64,000 nt of DNA from a virus (IMGVR_UViG_3300031951_000024:90297-154296); one strand, 5' to 3'; positions 18,124-26,983 are shown, counted from the stretch's first letter. The notes: generated by a model not told the origin, from the sequence alone. Numbers and translations are program-made.

Positions 18124-18540
18124 ATGGCAAGTAGTGAATTTTATATATTAGAAAGTTGTAAAAATCCAGGACAACGAATAATCGCACAATATGATAACAG
18201 GCGTGTTGAGGTGTTTCAAAATGAAAAACAATTAGGTGATATTGTAGCACTAGAGTCAAAGGATAACTTTTTGGCTAATGCTGAAAAAGGTGAAATAAAA
18301 CCAGTCACAATATTTGTTTATAACTCATCAAATGATACGATTGCCGGTTGTTTTACTGTGGTTGATCAAACTCAAACTGAGGGGTATGACTATTATATTA
18401 ACCCCGGACTAGGTGGAGAATTTAAAAATTGTGGTGATTGTCAATACCAATTAGGTGTTGAGAATATCTCAAGTGTTGATACAATAAAAAAAGCTGAAGG
18501 ATCAAAAATAATTTTAGCACAAATAATAGACAAAATATAA
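18124..18540 (+). CDS. small fibre-locus protein
   Basis: This 138-residue protein opens ASSEFYILESCKNPGQRIIAQ and has mixed beta-type sequence with Cys pairs (NCGDCQYQLG near residue 103). The VFQNEKQLGDIVALESKDNF and FVYNSSNDTIAGCFTVVDQ segments suggest a small beta domain. No family is recognised. It lies 10 bases after the repeat protein and 6 bases before the next fibre, so it is likely a fibre-associated or assembly protein. Confidence 0.6.
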   Translation: MASSEFYILESCKNPGQRIIAQYDNRRVEVFQNEKQLGDIVALESKDNFLANAEKGEIKPVTIFVYNSSNDTIAGCFTVVDQTQTEGYDYYINPGLGGEFKNCGDCQYQLGVENISSVDTIKKAEGSKIILAQIIDKI

Positions 18541-18546
18541 CATAAA

Positions 18547-20451
18547 ATGAGCGTAAAATATATAATAGATAATTTAGACAATACACTAACAGAACAGATA
18601 ATTAATGGTGCTGTAAGTGCTACAACATTTTCTGCTGTTACATATTATGGTGATGGTAGTAATTTAACAGGTGTTGTATCTTCATTTACTGGGAACACAT
18701 CAGGAAGTCCAATTAACGAACTACACGTTTGTAATGTTGTTGGTTGTTCACCAATAACTTTTTTTGATAGCATACAATCAAATGGGTCTATAGCTGATGA
18801 TTTTTTATCAATGGCTTTTGGTTATAACGTTGTAGCTAGTGGGAGTTATTCTCACGCCGAAGGTTATCAAACAACGTCAAAAGGTCTCACTTCCCATGCT
18901 GAAGGTATTGATACAACATCTAACGGTGAGTATTCTCACGCAGAAGGGTATCAAACAAGAACATATGGTGGTTCTTCACACACTGAAGGGGCTTATGGTG
19001 TTACAGGTTTACCTGCTTGGACGACTAATGGTACGTTTAATGGCCTAATTCAATTACCTAGCGGTTTCGGTGATTTATCTAGCAATTTCCCATCCGGAAC
19101 TATAGTTGTTTTATATGGTCAGTTCTACACTGTAAGTGCCTCAACATTCACCACTTTAACAAACATACAATTAACTGATACAACATTAAATGCAGGCGGA
19201 GGGCTACCACTTTCAATTTATGACCCAACCTCATTAGCAACAACGTACCCATATCAAGGGGTAAACCAAAATACATCCCAATCCCTAGGTTTTGGGGCTC
19301 ACGTTGAAGGTGGTTACTTTTTTAATAATGTTGCGTTAGGTGTTGGATCACACGCAGAAGGTGATGACAACTTAAGTTTAGGTTACGTTTCTCACGTTGA
19401 GGGTGTTGGTAATATAACAATTGGTTACTCGTCACACGCTGAAGGCTATAACAATAGAGTTGGGTTACCTGGTTGGGAAACAGACGGTACAAGTAGTAGT
19501 GTTGTTGGTTTACCAGCTTCTTTTGGGGATTTAACGGCTTATTTCCCTAGTGGAACTACAGTTATTTTAGATGGGTCAATACACACCGTAACTACAGCAA
19601 CGTTTACAACAAAAACAAATGTCACATTAGCAACACCGGGGTTATTTGTTAGTGCCGGAGTTCCACTTTCTATTTATAACCCTGGAGCCTTTATGTGGGG
19701 AAAAAGTCTACCATACCAAACTTTATTTCAGGGGGGCACCTATTCACACGCTGAAGGTAACACAACATTAAGTTTAAGTATTGGGTCACACGCTGAAGGT
19801 AATGGGACAATTGCATACGAAGGGTATCAACACGTTTCTGGTACGTGGAATGACACAACAAACCCAAATCAATTATTTATTATAGGTAAAGGCACATCAA
19901 ATTCCGCAAGGTCAAACGCATTTAGAGTTGACACAAGTGGTAATGTTTATGGCGCTGGTGCCAGTTATAATACTGGTGCCGATTACGCTGAATATTTTGA
20001 ATCCGTAACAGGTGAAGCACTTCCTTTTGGCACCGTTGTAGAATTAGACGGGGATAAAATAAAAGTTTGTCAAGACGCTAATAACGCAATTGGTGTCATA
20101 TCATCAACACCTACACTTGTTGGTAACAATGAAGATGGTACAGCAGATGAATGGGTTGGTAAATATGAAAAAGATATCTGGGGTAAAATAGTAATGGAGG
20201 ATTATTCTTATGACGTTGTTGATAATGTTGTGAGTGGAGTTACAACTCATAAAACAATTACGGGGAAAAGACCAAAGATAACACCAAATTTTGACCCAAC
20301 TATTACTTACACACCTAGAGCCAAAAGACCTGAATGGAATGTTGTTGGTTTACTTGGTCAAATAAGAGTTCTAAAAAACCAACAAATCCCTAGTAGATGG
20401 ATTAAAATGAAAGATATTAATGATGAAATATCATTATACTTTGTTAGGTGA
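18547..20451 (+). CDS. SHAEG-repeat trimeric fibre with Peptidase_G2 self-cleavage domain
   Basis: This 634-residue protein has a short N-terminal part containing YYGDGSNLTGV, then ten SHAEG-type head repeats (SHAEG, SHTEG, AHVEG, SHVEG) like those of YadA-type trimeric adhesins. Two related inserts of about 90 residues (GLPAWTTNG... and GLPGWETDG...) break the repeats. The C-terminus (from about residue 470) matches the Peptidase_G2 intramolecular chaperone domain of phage appendages: GADYAEYFE, a VVELDGDKI strand, IGVISSTPTLVGN, and a W-KYEKDIWG segment. In that family the domain assists trimer folding and is then cut off. It ends the fibre locus before a terminator. Confidence 0.85.
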   Translation: MSVKYIIDNLDNTLTEQIINGAVSATTFSAVTYYGDGSNLTGVVSSFTGNTSGSPINELHVCNVVGCSPITFFDSIQSNGSIADDFLSMAFGYNVVASGSYSHAEGYQTTSKGLTSHAEGIDTTSNGEYSHAEGYQTRTYGGSSHTEGAYGVTGLPAWTTNGTFNGLIQLPSGFGDLSSNFPSGTIVVLYGQFYTVSASTFTTLTNIQLTDTTLNAGGGLPLSIYDPTSLATTYPYQGVNQNTSQSLGFGAHVEGGYFFNNVALGVGSHAEGDDNLSLGYVSHVEGVGNITIGYSSHAEGYNNRVGLPGWETDGTSSSVVGLPASFGDLTAYFPSGTTVILDGSIHTVTTATFTTKTNVTLATPGLFVSAGVPLSIYNPGAFMWGKSLPYQTLFQGGTYSHAEGNTTLSLSIGSHAEGNGTIAYEGYQHVSGTWNDTTNPNQLFIIGKGTSNSARSNAFRVDTSGNVYGAGASYNTGADYAEYFESVTGEALPFGTVVELDGDKIKVCQDANNAIGVISSTPTLVGNNEDGTADEWVGKYEKDIWGKIVMEDYSYDVVDNVVSGVTTHKTITGKRPKITPNFDPTITYTPRAKRPEWNVVGLLGQIRVLKNQQIPSRWIKMKDINDEISLYFVR

Positions 20452-20475
20452 TATTATAAATTTTAAAAATAACAT

Positions 20476-20507
20476 AAACCCCTTTGTTTAAAATAACAAG
20501 GGGGTTT
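20476..20507 (+). terminator. terminator-like hairpin at the end of the fibre locus
   Basis: AAACCCCTTTGTT (from 20476) pairs with AACAAGGGGGTTT (20495-20507) with one G-U pair. The T-run after it is weak, but the position, directly between the fibre locus and a promoter box, supports a terminator. Confidence 0.75.
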
Positions 20508-20509
20508 GA

Positions 20510-20517
20510 TATTTATA
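20510..20517 (+). promoter_or_regulatory. candidate late promoter box TATTTATA
   Basis: An exact box lies 13 bases before the ATG of the terminase at 20531 and only 2 bases after the terminator stem, so one transcription unit ends and the next begins here. Confidence 0.55.
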
Positions 20518-20530
20518 TAAAAATACTTTT

Positions 20531-22306
20531 ATGAGTTTGACAAAGGAACAAATAATGCTTGAGTATGTGAAGTGTATGAGAGACACACCATATGCTTTAA
20601 GAACTTATTTACAAACATATGATAATACAGTCTCAAAGTATGTTCCATTAGAGTTATTTCCAGATCAAGTATCTCTACTAAAAGATTATGAAGATTATGA
20701 GGAAAATATAGCCCTCAAGTATCGCCAGGCTGGTGTATCAACGGTAACCGCCGCTTGGGTATCAAAAAGACTTGTGTTTGCTAAAAAAGAAAAACCAGAA
20801 AAAATTCTAATTATTGCAAACAAACTTGATACGTCAATGGAAATGGCAAACAAGATTAGAGCCTTTGTTGACCAATGGCCAAAGTGGGTTGGTACCGGAT
20901 TTTCAGCCGACAAAAATTCACAAAGACATTATAAGTTAACAAATGGTTGTGAAGTTAAAGCTGTTGCAACATCACGAGATGCACTAAGGGGTTACACACC
21001 AACAATACTTGTTTTTGATGAAGCAGCCTTCATTGAAGCTGACAATGATTTCTGGGCAGCTTGTATGGCGTCACTTTCTACCGGTGGTAAAGTAATTGTT
21101 GTATCAACACCAAATGGATATGACCCAATTTATTATGAAATCTACGATCAATCAACAAAAGGTATAAATAACTTTAAAATCTCTGAAATGTTTTGGTGGA
21201 AAGACCCAAGATATTCCAAAGACTTATATCTTGTCCCAACAGATGATATGGTTGATTATTTATTACACAAAGAAGAAAGAGACCATTCTGGAAATATTTC
21301 ATTTGGGGATTCTGACCCATACGAAAGAGATTATGACCACATAAAAGAATATTTCCTTAAAGGATATAAACCATGCTCATCCTGGTATGAGAAAATGGTT
21401 AAAAAATTAAAATACGATAAAAGAAAAATTAACCAAGAGTTAAATTGTGAATTCTTAGGATCTGGAGATAACGTATTTGACGCAAAACAACTAGAATATC
21501 TAAAATCAAATACAATCTATGATGCACCAAATAAAATGATGGGAAATTCTCTTTGGATGTGGAAAGAACCAGAACAAGGACATAAATACATTATGGGTGT
21601 TGATGTATCAAGAGGTGATAGTGAAGACTTTTCATCAATTCAAATTATTGACTTTGATGAAAGAGAACAAGTTCTTGAATATGTTGGGAAAATACCACCG
21701 GATGCACTTGCTGAAATAGCATACAAATGGGGATTAATGTACAATGCTTTTTGTGTTGTGGATATTACCGGAGGTATGGGAATTACAACAGTTAGAAAAA
21801 TGCAAGAACTTGGTTATAAAAACTTATATATTGATGGGGTTGATACGACAAATATCTGGTCGTATAACGCAAAAGCCTTGGATAAAATCCCCGGGATTAA
21901 TTTTAACAATAAACGGGTTCAGATTATTGCAGCGTTTGAGGAGTATGTAAGACACAAGTTTAAAATTAGAAGTTCTCGTTTGTACAATGAGATGAACACA
22001 TTTATTTATGTAAATGGTAGACCAGATCACCAGAAAGGACAACACGATGATTTAATTATGGGGATATCAATGGCAATTTATGTTGGGGAATCGTCATTCC
22101 AAAAACTTGAAAAGGTTGTTGAAAAAACAAAAATGATGATTGAATCTTGGACTGTGTCAAATAATGATTCAGTTAGTAGACAACTTCATTTTGACCCGGT
22201 ACTTCCAAATATGAATACAATGAATGATAGATATAGAAATAATAGTGGGCCAAGTAGAGAGGAGTATATGAAATACGGCTGGTTATTTGGTGGAATGACA
22301 AGATAA
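20531..22306 (+). CDS. terL: terminase large subunit, T4 gp17-like
   Basis: This 591-residue protein is the packaging motor ATPase and nuclease that feeds DNA into the prohead through the portal. An adenine-binding FPDQ (43-46) precedes a deviant Walker A, KYRQAGVST (63-71), in which the usual lysine after Gly is Val and a lysine sits at the start of the motif. Walker B is ILVFDEAAF with Asp163-Glu164. The RNase H-like nuclease half shows IMGVDVSRGDSED with Asp358 and a later HDDLIMG with Asp506/Asp507. Size and order match T4 gp17. It starts at an ATG 13 bases after a promoter box, with no Shine-Dalgarno. Confidence 0.95.
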   Translation: MSLTKEQIMLEYVKCMRDTPYALRTYLQTYDNTVSKYVPLELFPDQVSLLKDYEDYEENIALKYRQAGVSTVTAAWVSKRLVFAKKEKPEKILIIANKLDTSMEMANKIRAFVDQWPKWVGTGFSADKNSQRHYKLTNGCEVKAVATSRDALRGYTPTILVFDEAAFIEADNDFWAACMASLSTGGKVIVVSTPNGYDPIYYEIYDQSTKGINNFKISEMFWWKDPRYSKDLYLVPTDDMVDYLLHKEERDHSGNISFGDSDPYERDYDHIKEYFLKGYKPCSSWYEKMVKKLKYDKRKINQELNCEFLGSGDNVFDAKQLEYLKSNTIYDAPNKMMGNSLWMWKEPEQGHKYIMGVDVSRGDSEDFSSIQIIDFDEREQVLEYVGKIPPDALAEIAYKWGLMYNAFCVVDITGGMGITTVRKMQELGYKNLYIDGVDTTNIWSYNAKALDKIPGINFNNKRVQIIAAFEEYVRHKFKIRSSRLYNEMNTFIYVNGRPDHQKGQHDDLIMGISMAIYVGESSFQKLEKVVEKTKMMIESWTVSNNDSVSRQLHFDPVLPNMNTMNDRYRNNSGPSREEYMKYGWLFGGMTR

Positions 22307-22310
22307 AAAA

Positions 22311-22565
22311 ATGGGATTAGAAAGTAGAAAAACATCTGGCAGATTAATTGGTGGATCAACACTTACTGTGACTGGTCAACCTATTTATTCGGTTAAAAAA
22401 TTTCCAAATACTTTTCAGTATAAGTATAGACCATTACCAGAAGGTGGTCCCGGAACACCGGTAACAACAACTACAACCACTCAAGAAATAACAACTTGTT
22501 ATATTCTAACACAAGATTACGATTATATAACAACACAAGATAATTATGTCTTGGTTTGGTGTTAA
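22311..22565 (+). CDS. small hypothetical protein between terminase and portal
   Basis: This 84-residue protein has a basic N-terminus (GLESRKTSGRLIGGSTLTVTG), a Pro/Gly hinge, six consecutive Thr near residue 53, and a Tyr/Asp-rich end (TQDYDYITTQDNYVLVWC). No family is recognised. It could be a small head decoration or neck protein from its position, but nothing in the sequence proves that. It starts 4 bases after the terminase stop. Confidence 0.55.
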   Translation: MGLESRKTSGRLIGGSTLTVTGQPIYSVKKFPNTFQYKYRPLPEGGPGTPVTTTTTTQEITTCYILTQDYDYITTQDNYVLVWC

Positions 22566-22603
22566 AATATTTAATATTATAAAAAAATATTTAAATTTTA
22601 AAT

Positions 22604-24397
22604 ATGGAAAATAAAAATAATGAACTAACTGTTTGGCAACGACTGACCCAGGCCTTTGGTCCCAACTCTTTATTGGGTCAAGATGTCCCAACGTATAAGT
22701 TTGATAAGAAAGAACTTTTAAGAACTAAAGATAGAAATGAATACGAAAAAGAGTTACTACAATCTCAACAAACTTTATATTTAGCAAATCAATGGCAAAA
22801 GATTGAAAGTAATTTATATACTCAAGCAATATATTATGAACCAACAAGACTTGCAGCATTTTATGATTATGAATCAATGGAGTTTACTCCGGAGATATCA
22901 ACAGCACTTGACATTTATGCTGAAGAGTCAACAACACCAGATGAAAACGGACATATACTTCAAATATATTCAGAATCAAAAAGAATAAAAGGAATTTTAG
23001 CCGATTTATTTAATAATACATTAGATATCAACACAAACTTACAGATGTGGATTAGAAACACTTGTAAGTATGGTGATAATTTTGTTTACTTAAAATTAGA
23101 TCCAGAAAAAGGAATCATTGGTTGTGTTCAGTTACCGAATATTGAAATTGAAAGGTTAGAAAAGGGTATGTCCCCAAAAAGACCTAACACTGAAGTAAAA
23201 CCAGACGAGAAGGGTGTTAGGTTTAATTGGAAAGAAAAAAATATGGAATTTAACACTTGGGAGGTAGCACACTTTAGACTTCTAGGTGACGATAGAAAAT
23301 TACCATATGGAACTTCTATGCTTGAAAAGGCAAGAAGAATTTGGAAACAATTAGTACTTGCTGAAGATGCGATGTTAATTTATCGTACATCAAGAGCCCC
23401 GGAAAGAAGGGTATTCAAAGTATTCGTTGGAAATATGGACGATAAAGATGTTGAACCATACGTACAACGTGTTGCCAATAAATTTAAAAGGGATCAAATT
23501 GTAGATAATAAAACAGGTAATGTTGATTTACGATTTAATCAAATGGCGGTGGATCAAGATTATTTTATTCCGGTTCGTGATGCAACACAAACAATGCCAA
23601 TTGAGACATTAGCAGGTGCTCAGAACCTTTCTGAAATTGCGGATATTGAGTACATCCAAAAGAAACTTGTAACCGCTATTCGTGTACCAAAAGCTTACCT
23701 TGGTTTTGAAGAACCAGTTGGTGATGGTAAAAATTTATCTCTACTTGATATTCGTTTTGCAAGAACAATTAATAAAATTCAGAAAAATATGCTATCTGAA
23801 TTAAACAAAATTGCAATTATTCATTTATTTCTTTTAGGATTTGAGGACGAACTTACAAACTTTACATTAGGTCTTACAAACCCGTCAAAACAAGCTGATC
23901 TTCTTATGGTTGAGGTTTGGAAAGAAAAAGTATTACTTTATAAAGATTTGGTTACAGATATCCAAGGAACAATCGCACCAACATCGGCGACTTGGGCTAA
24001 GAAACATATATTTGGTTGGTCAGACGAGGATATCAAATTAGATATCCAAAGACAAAGAATGGAGAAAGCGGTTGCGGCAGAACTTGTAAACACACCAACA
24101 ATTATTACACATACCGGATTATTTGATAACATTGACAATTTGTATAAAACTGTAAGTGGGGTAACCGACTCAACAGCCGCAGCACCGGCCGAAGGTGGCG
24201 GAATGGATATGGGTGGTGACTTAGGAGGTCCTCCACCACCACCAGGACCACCTCCGGGAGGACCAGAAGGTGGTCTACCAGAAAGTAAGGCAAAGATGGA
24301 AAATCTATTATTAGAAAATATTGATAATGAAATATTAATTGGTAATAACTCTCTAGGTGAAATAGAAAAAGAACTTATGAAGATTTTAGATAAGTAA
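22604..24397 (+). CDS. portal protein, T4 gp20-like
   Basis: This 597-residue portal vertex protein forms the dodecameric DNA channel and nucleates head assembly. Typical gp20-like sequence is seen: YEPTRLAAFYDYESMEFTPE followed by an STALDIYAEESTTPDENG segment (about residues 84-118), then WEVAHFRLLGDDRKLPYGTS, a MLIYRTSRAPERRVFKV strand, and DQDYFIPVRDATQTMPIETL. VPKAYLGFEEPVGDGKNLS precedes the channel helices. The C-terminal 80 residues are Pro/Gly-rich, then helical. Length and order (after terminase, before protease) fit T4-like phages. TATTTAA-like variants occur in the 38-base gap upstream, but no exact box. Confidence 0.93.
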   Translation: MENKNNELTVWQRLTQAFGPNSLLGQDVPTYKFDKKELLRTKDRNEYEKELLQSQQTLYLANQWQKIESNLYTQAIYYEPTRLAAFYDYESMEFTPEISTALDIYAEESTTPDENGHILQIYSESKRIKGILADLFNNTLDINTNLQMWIRNTCKYGDNFVYLKLDPEKGIIGCVQLPNIEIERLEKGMSPKRPNTEVKPDEKGVRFNWKEKNMEFNTWEVAHFRLLGDDRKLPYGTSMLEKARRIWKQLVLAEDAMLIYRTSRAPERRVFKVFVGNMDDKDVEPYVQRVANKFKRDQIVDNKTGNVDLRFNQMAVDQDYFIPVRDATQTMPIETLAGAQNLSEIADIEYIQKKLVTAIRVPKAYLGFEEPVGDGKNLSLLDIRFARTINKIQKNMLSELNKIAIIHLFLLGFEDELTNFTLGLTNPSKQADLLMVEVWKEKVLLYKDLVTDIQGTIAPTSATWAKKHIFGWSDEDIKLDIQRQRMEKAVAAELVNTPTIITHTGLFDNIDNLYKTVSGVTDSTAAAPAEGGGMDMGGDLGGPPPPPGPPPGGPEGGLPESKAKMENLLLENIDNEILIGNNSLGEIEKELMKILDK

Positions 24398-24399
24398 TA

Positions 24400-24407
24400 T
24401 ATTTATT
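24400..24407 (+). promoter_or_regulatory. candidate late promoter box TATTTATT
   Basis: An exact box lies 14 bases before the ATG at 24422, immediately after the portal stop. Confidence 0.5.
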
Positions 24408-24421
24408 AAAAAACAATTAAA

Positions 24422-25141
24422 ATGAAATTTGGACTTATAAAAAGTAAAATAGAGAAATGTCTAACAGATTCATACCTTAAGGAATCATTTAAAAAAGACA
24501 TTTTTATTTTTAGTGAACTTGTATTAAAAAACAAGACATTAAAAGAAATGTATTATATGTACGACGAACTATCTTCAAGTAAGGGTTATAGTGATGATTT
24601 TGCAAATGAATTCCTTAACGAATCAATAACCACTTTAAAGGAAAGTATTAAAAATTTAAGTTCAAACTCTATTAATGAATTAGATTTATGGTTATCTGAA
24701 ATAGAGACTAAAAACATATATGAAAATATTGACAATCTAGTCTACACAAAAAACTTAAATCTTGAATCAAGAATTAAAAGTAAAAAGTTTATTTTAGAAT
24801 CTTTATCAAAATCAAAAAAAGAAGAATACACTGATATGGTAAAATTACCAGTAAGTAAAATTGTTGATGTTGCTAATAAGACAATTTCAGATTATTTATC
24901 TAGTATTAACGAATCTGAAAGAGAAGAAGTTAAAAAAATCTTGTCAGAAGACAATGATAAATTATTGGTTAAATATGAAGTATTAAAAGAGAGTACTCTT
25001 GATAAATTAAATGATTTAAAATCAACAAACGATGATACTGAAGTAACATCAAGAATTAATCAGACAATTAATAAATTAAATAACGAAACCTACAATAGAG
25101 TAAATTATTACAAATTAAAAGATTTATTTACAAATCTTTAG
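24422..25141 (+). CDS. helical protein in the prohead-core position
   Basis: This 239-residue, highly helical Lys/Glu/Ser-rich protein has no recognised domain. It contains long heptad-like stretches (NESEREEVKKILSEDNDK; KSKKFILESLSKSKKEEYTD) suggesting coiled coil. In T4 the genes between portal and protease encode prohead core proteins gp67 and gp68; this gene is in that place, so a core or scaffold-associated role is a reasonable inference, not shown by similarity. Its stop overlaps the end of the antisense S21 gene by 14 bases. Confidence 0.6.
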   Translation: MKFGLIKSKIEKCLTDSYLKESFKKDIFIFSELVLKNKTLKEMYYMYDELSSSKGYSDDFANEFLNESITTLKESIKNLSSNSINELDLWLSEIETKNIYENIDNLVYTKNLNLESRIKSKKFILESLSKSKKEEYTDMVKLPVSKIVDVANKTISDYLSSINESEREEVKKILSEDNDKLLVKYEVLKESTLDKLNDLKSTNDDTEVTSRINQTINKLNNETYNRVNYYKLKDLFTNL

Positions 25142-25322
25142 GAGTAATTTTTAGTTTCTGAATATAGATTGCTTTTTTAACCTGGCTACGTTTTACAACA
25201 GATTTTTTCTTAAATTCCCGTCTATCATTTAGGTGGGAATTTTGTCTTGTTTTAATCACCTTACTTTTAAGTTCTTTTAACGCCCTTTCTATATCACCTC
25301 TTTTAACTTCTACTTTTAACAT
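25128..25322 (-). CDS. rpsU: ribosomal protein bS21 homologue
   Basis: This 64-residue basic protein is full-length for bS21. MLKVEVKRGDIERALKELK matches the conserved start (V-V-GDIERALK-K), followed by KVIKTRQ, LNDRREFKKKS and a C-terminal SVVKRSQVKKAIYIQKLK. The SVVKR-Q--KA-Y-Q pattern resembles Bacteroidota bS21 more than the proteobacterial KPSVKRR form. bS21 binds the small subunit near the 3' end of 16S rRNA; in Bacteroidota it helps mask the anti-Shine-Dalgarno sequence. It is the only minus-strand gene in the 20-36 kb head region, convergent with the core gene. It probably swaps into host ribosomes during infection. Confidence 0.85.
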   Translation of the reverse strand: MLKVEVKRGDIERALKELKSKVIKTRQNSHLNDRREFKKKSVVKRSQVKKAIYIQKLKITPKDL

Positions 25323-25401
25323 ATTTTGATATTATATTGATATATATCCCAAAAATACATAAACTTCTAAAAAATAAACTAAATAATTATGAAAAAGTTT
25401 T

Positions 25402-25872
25402 ATGAAAAAAGGAAAAACTTCCAAAATAAATGGGTTTAGAACTTGTAAAGTCAGTTATGGTACTGTAGACTCAAAAGAATTCAAATCCCTTTATTTAAAT
25501 TTACAAACCTGGGTAGAACCAAAAAAAGAAAGTCTAAACTGGGAAAGAGTTGTCCTTAATATGACAAGAGATATAAAACATTCTGTGTTTAATAATATTG
25601 ATAAAAATTTATTTGATGAAAAATTTATAGTTGATTTAGACCTAAGAACAAGTGGTATACAATTAAAGAAAAAATCATTTATGAATCTTGAGATAAATCT
25701 ATACAACCTAGAAAATCCTATTGACTTTAAATCACCAATTCTTAAAAAAACACTTAAAAAATTATCCAAAGATATATACTCAGAGGTTTTCACACATAAC
25801 AAATTTTTTAAATTCTATTTAACAAAAAAAGGAAATATTAAACCGGAAAAAATAAAAACTCAGATTGATTAA
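25402..25872 (+). CDS. hypothetical protein upstream of the prohead protease
   Basis: This 156-residue basic protein begins KKGKTSKINGFRTCKVSYG and includes DIKHSVFNNIDKNLFDEKF, then a strand-rich IVDLDLRTSGIQLKKKSFMNLE segment and a Lys-rich end. No family is recognised. An in-frame alternative start does not exist upstream; an ATG at 25389 is in another frame and stops quickly. The divergent promoter space with S21 is 79 bases. Its position between core and protease genes suggests a head-assembly or accessory role. Confidence 0.6.
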   Translation: MKKGKTSKINGFRTCKVSYGTVDSKEFKSLYLNLQTWVEPKKESLNWERVVLNMTRDIKHSVFNNIDKNLFDEKFIVDLDLRTSGIQLKKKSFMNLEINLYNLENPIDFKSPILKKTLKKLSKDIYSEVFTHNKFFKFYLTKKGNIKPEKIKTQID

Positions 25873-25880
25873 TATTTATT
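25873..25880 (+). promoter_or_regulatory. candidate late promoter box TATTTATT
   Basis: An exact box lies 13 bases before the ATG of the prohead protease at 25894, starting within a base of the upstream stop codon. Confidence 0.5.
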
Positions 25881-25893
25881 ATTAAAACTTAAG

Positions 25894-26631
25894 ATGAGTA
25901 ATTATAAAATTTTATCACCAAGTGAAACTGGAAAGGGTATTCTAATTGAGTACGATGCCGGATATATCAACCCTAAAGTAACTCAAAATAGTTATATAAT
26001 GGAAAATAAAAGTTTCCTTGATCACTCAAAACCATTTGAGTTCTACGCTGTATTACAAAAATACAATACGCCAAATAGAAACGGTAGAGTATATCCTGAA
26101 GATATTTTAAAAAGAGAAGCTGAAAATTATAAAAAGATGATTGAAAGAGGAACTTCTCTTTCTGAATTAAATCACCCAGAATCTTCTCTTATTGATCTTG
26201 ACCGGGTATCACACATTATAACCGAAGTATGGTGGGAAGGAAATGTTCTTATGGGTAAATTAAAATTGCTTACAAGTCCAGGATTTCACGAAAGGGGAGT
26301 TTGTTCCACAAAAGGTGATTTGGCAGCAAACTACTTAAGACAAGGTGTTACTTTGGGTATTTCATCTCGTGGAGTTGGTTCACTTAAAAAAGTTGGTGAA
26401 ACAAATGAGGTACAAAAAGATTTTGAATTAATTTGTTTTGACCTTGTATCATCTCCCTCAACTCCTGGTGCATATCTTTTCTTAAATAAAGATGATAGAA
26501 TGAATTATGAGGAGAATCTTGATGAGGAAAAGAAAATGCAATCAACAAGAAGTAGTGAAATGGATGATGCTTCAGCAATTGATAAATCAAAAAAATTAAT
26601 GGATAAATTATCCGCTTTTCTTGATAAATAA
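25894..26631 (+). CDS. prohead core protease, T4 gp21-like
   Basis: This 245-residue serine protease of the herpes-assemblin type matures the prohead by cleaving scaffold, core and capsid proteins after (I/L)xE. Visible family motifs are NRNGRVYPEDIL, the catalytic-His region SELNHPESS (His94), VWWEGNVLMGKLKLL, the catalytic-Ser region LGISSRGVGS (Ser157/Ser158), and FDLVSSPSTPGAYL. The C-terminal 35 residues are charged and probably disordered or self-cleaved. Its place just before scaffold and capsid genes matches T4 order. Confidence 0.93.
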   Translation: MSNYKILSPSETGKGILIEYDAGYINPKVTQNSYIMENKSFLDHSKPFEFYAVLQKYNTPNRNGRVYPEDILKREAENYKKMIERGTSLSELNHPESSLIDLDRVSHIITEVWWEGNVLMGKLKLLTSPGFHERGVCSTKGDLAANYLRQGVTLGISSRGVGSLKKVGETNEVQKDFELICFDLVSSPSTPGAYLFLNKDDRMNYEENLDEEKKMQSTRSSEMDDASAIDKSKKLMDKLSAFLDK

Positions 26632-26666
26632 AAATAGTTGTTCTATAATTAATTAAAATAAAAATT

Positions 26667-26882
26667 ATGGAACAAGGAGAAAAATATTTTGTAGCAAAAA
26701 TTACTTCAGATTTACTTGATAGTGAATCCGGTAGAGTTAAAAAAGTTAAAGAAGAAAAATTAGTTTTGGGATATACACCAACAGATGTAGAGGCAAAGGT
26801 TACCAAGATTTATGAAAACTACACAATGGATTGGAGAATCACTTCAATTACAGAAAGTAAAATTGATGAGGTAATTGAATAA
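26667..26882 (+). CDS. small DUF4494-like protein
   Basis: This 71-residue protein has the layout EKYFVAKIT, then KKVKEEKLVLGYTPTDVEAKV, KIYENYTMDWRITSI and an acidic end. This resembles DUF4494, a small family found mainly in Bacteroidota, where the order is W-F-K-Y, KKVTE-YLVDA-SFTEAEARI, and a final F-V-I segment. The resemblance is by eye and the function of that family is unknown. A terminator follows at once, so it closes the protease transcription unit. Confidence 0.55.
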   Translation: MEQGEKYFVAKITSDLLDSESGRVKKVKEEKLVLGYTPTDVEAKVTKIYENYTMDWRITSITESKIDEVIE

Positions 26883-26907
26883 AATACAATTTATTTAAAA
26901 ATACTTG

Positions 26908-26940
26908 AAGGATGGACAAATGTTCATCCTTTTTTGTTTT
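26908..26940 (+). terminator. rho-independent terminator
   Basis: AAGGATGGAC (26908-26917) pairs with GTTCATCCTT (26922-26931), with one G-U pair and a 4-base loop, followed by a T-rich run. It lies between the DUF4494-like gene and the scaffold promoter box. Confidence 0.9.
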
Positions 26941-26975
26941 ATATCACGCAAAACGAATTTTTTCATTTTTGTTAG

Positions 26976-26983
26976 TATTTATT
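26976..26983 (+). promoter_or_regulatory. candidate late promoter box TATTTATT
   Basis: An exact box lies 19 bases before the ATG at 27003, downstream of a terminator, in a 120-base gap. Confidence 0.55.
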
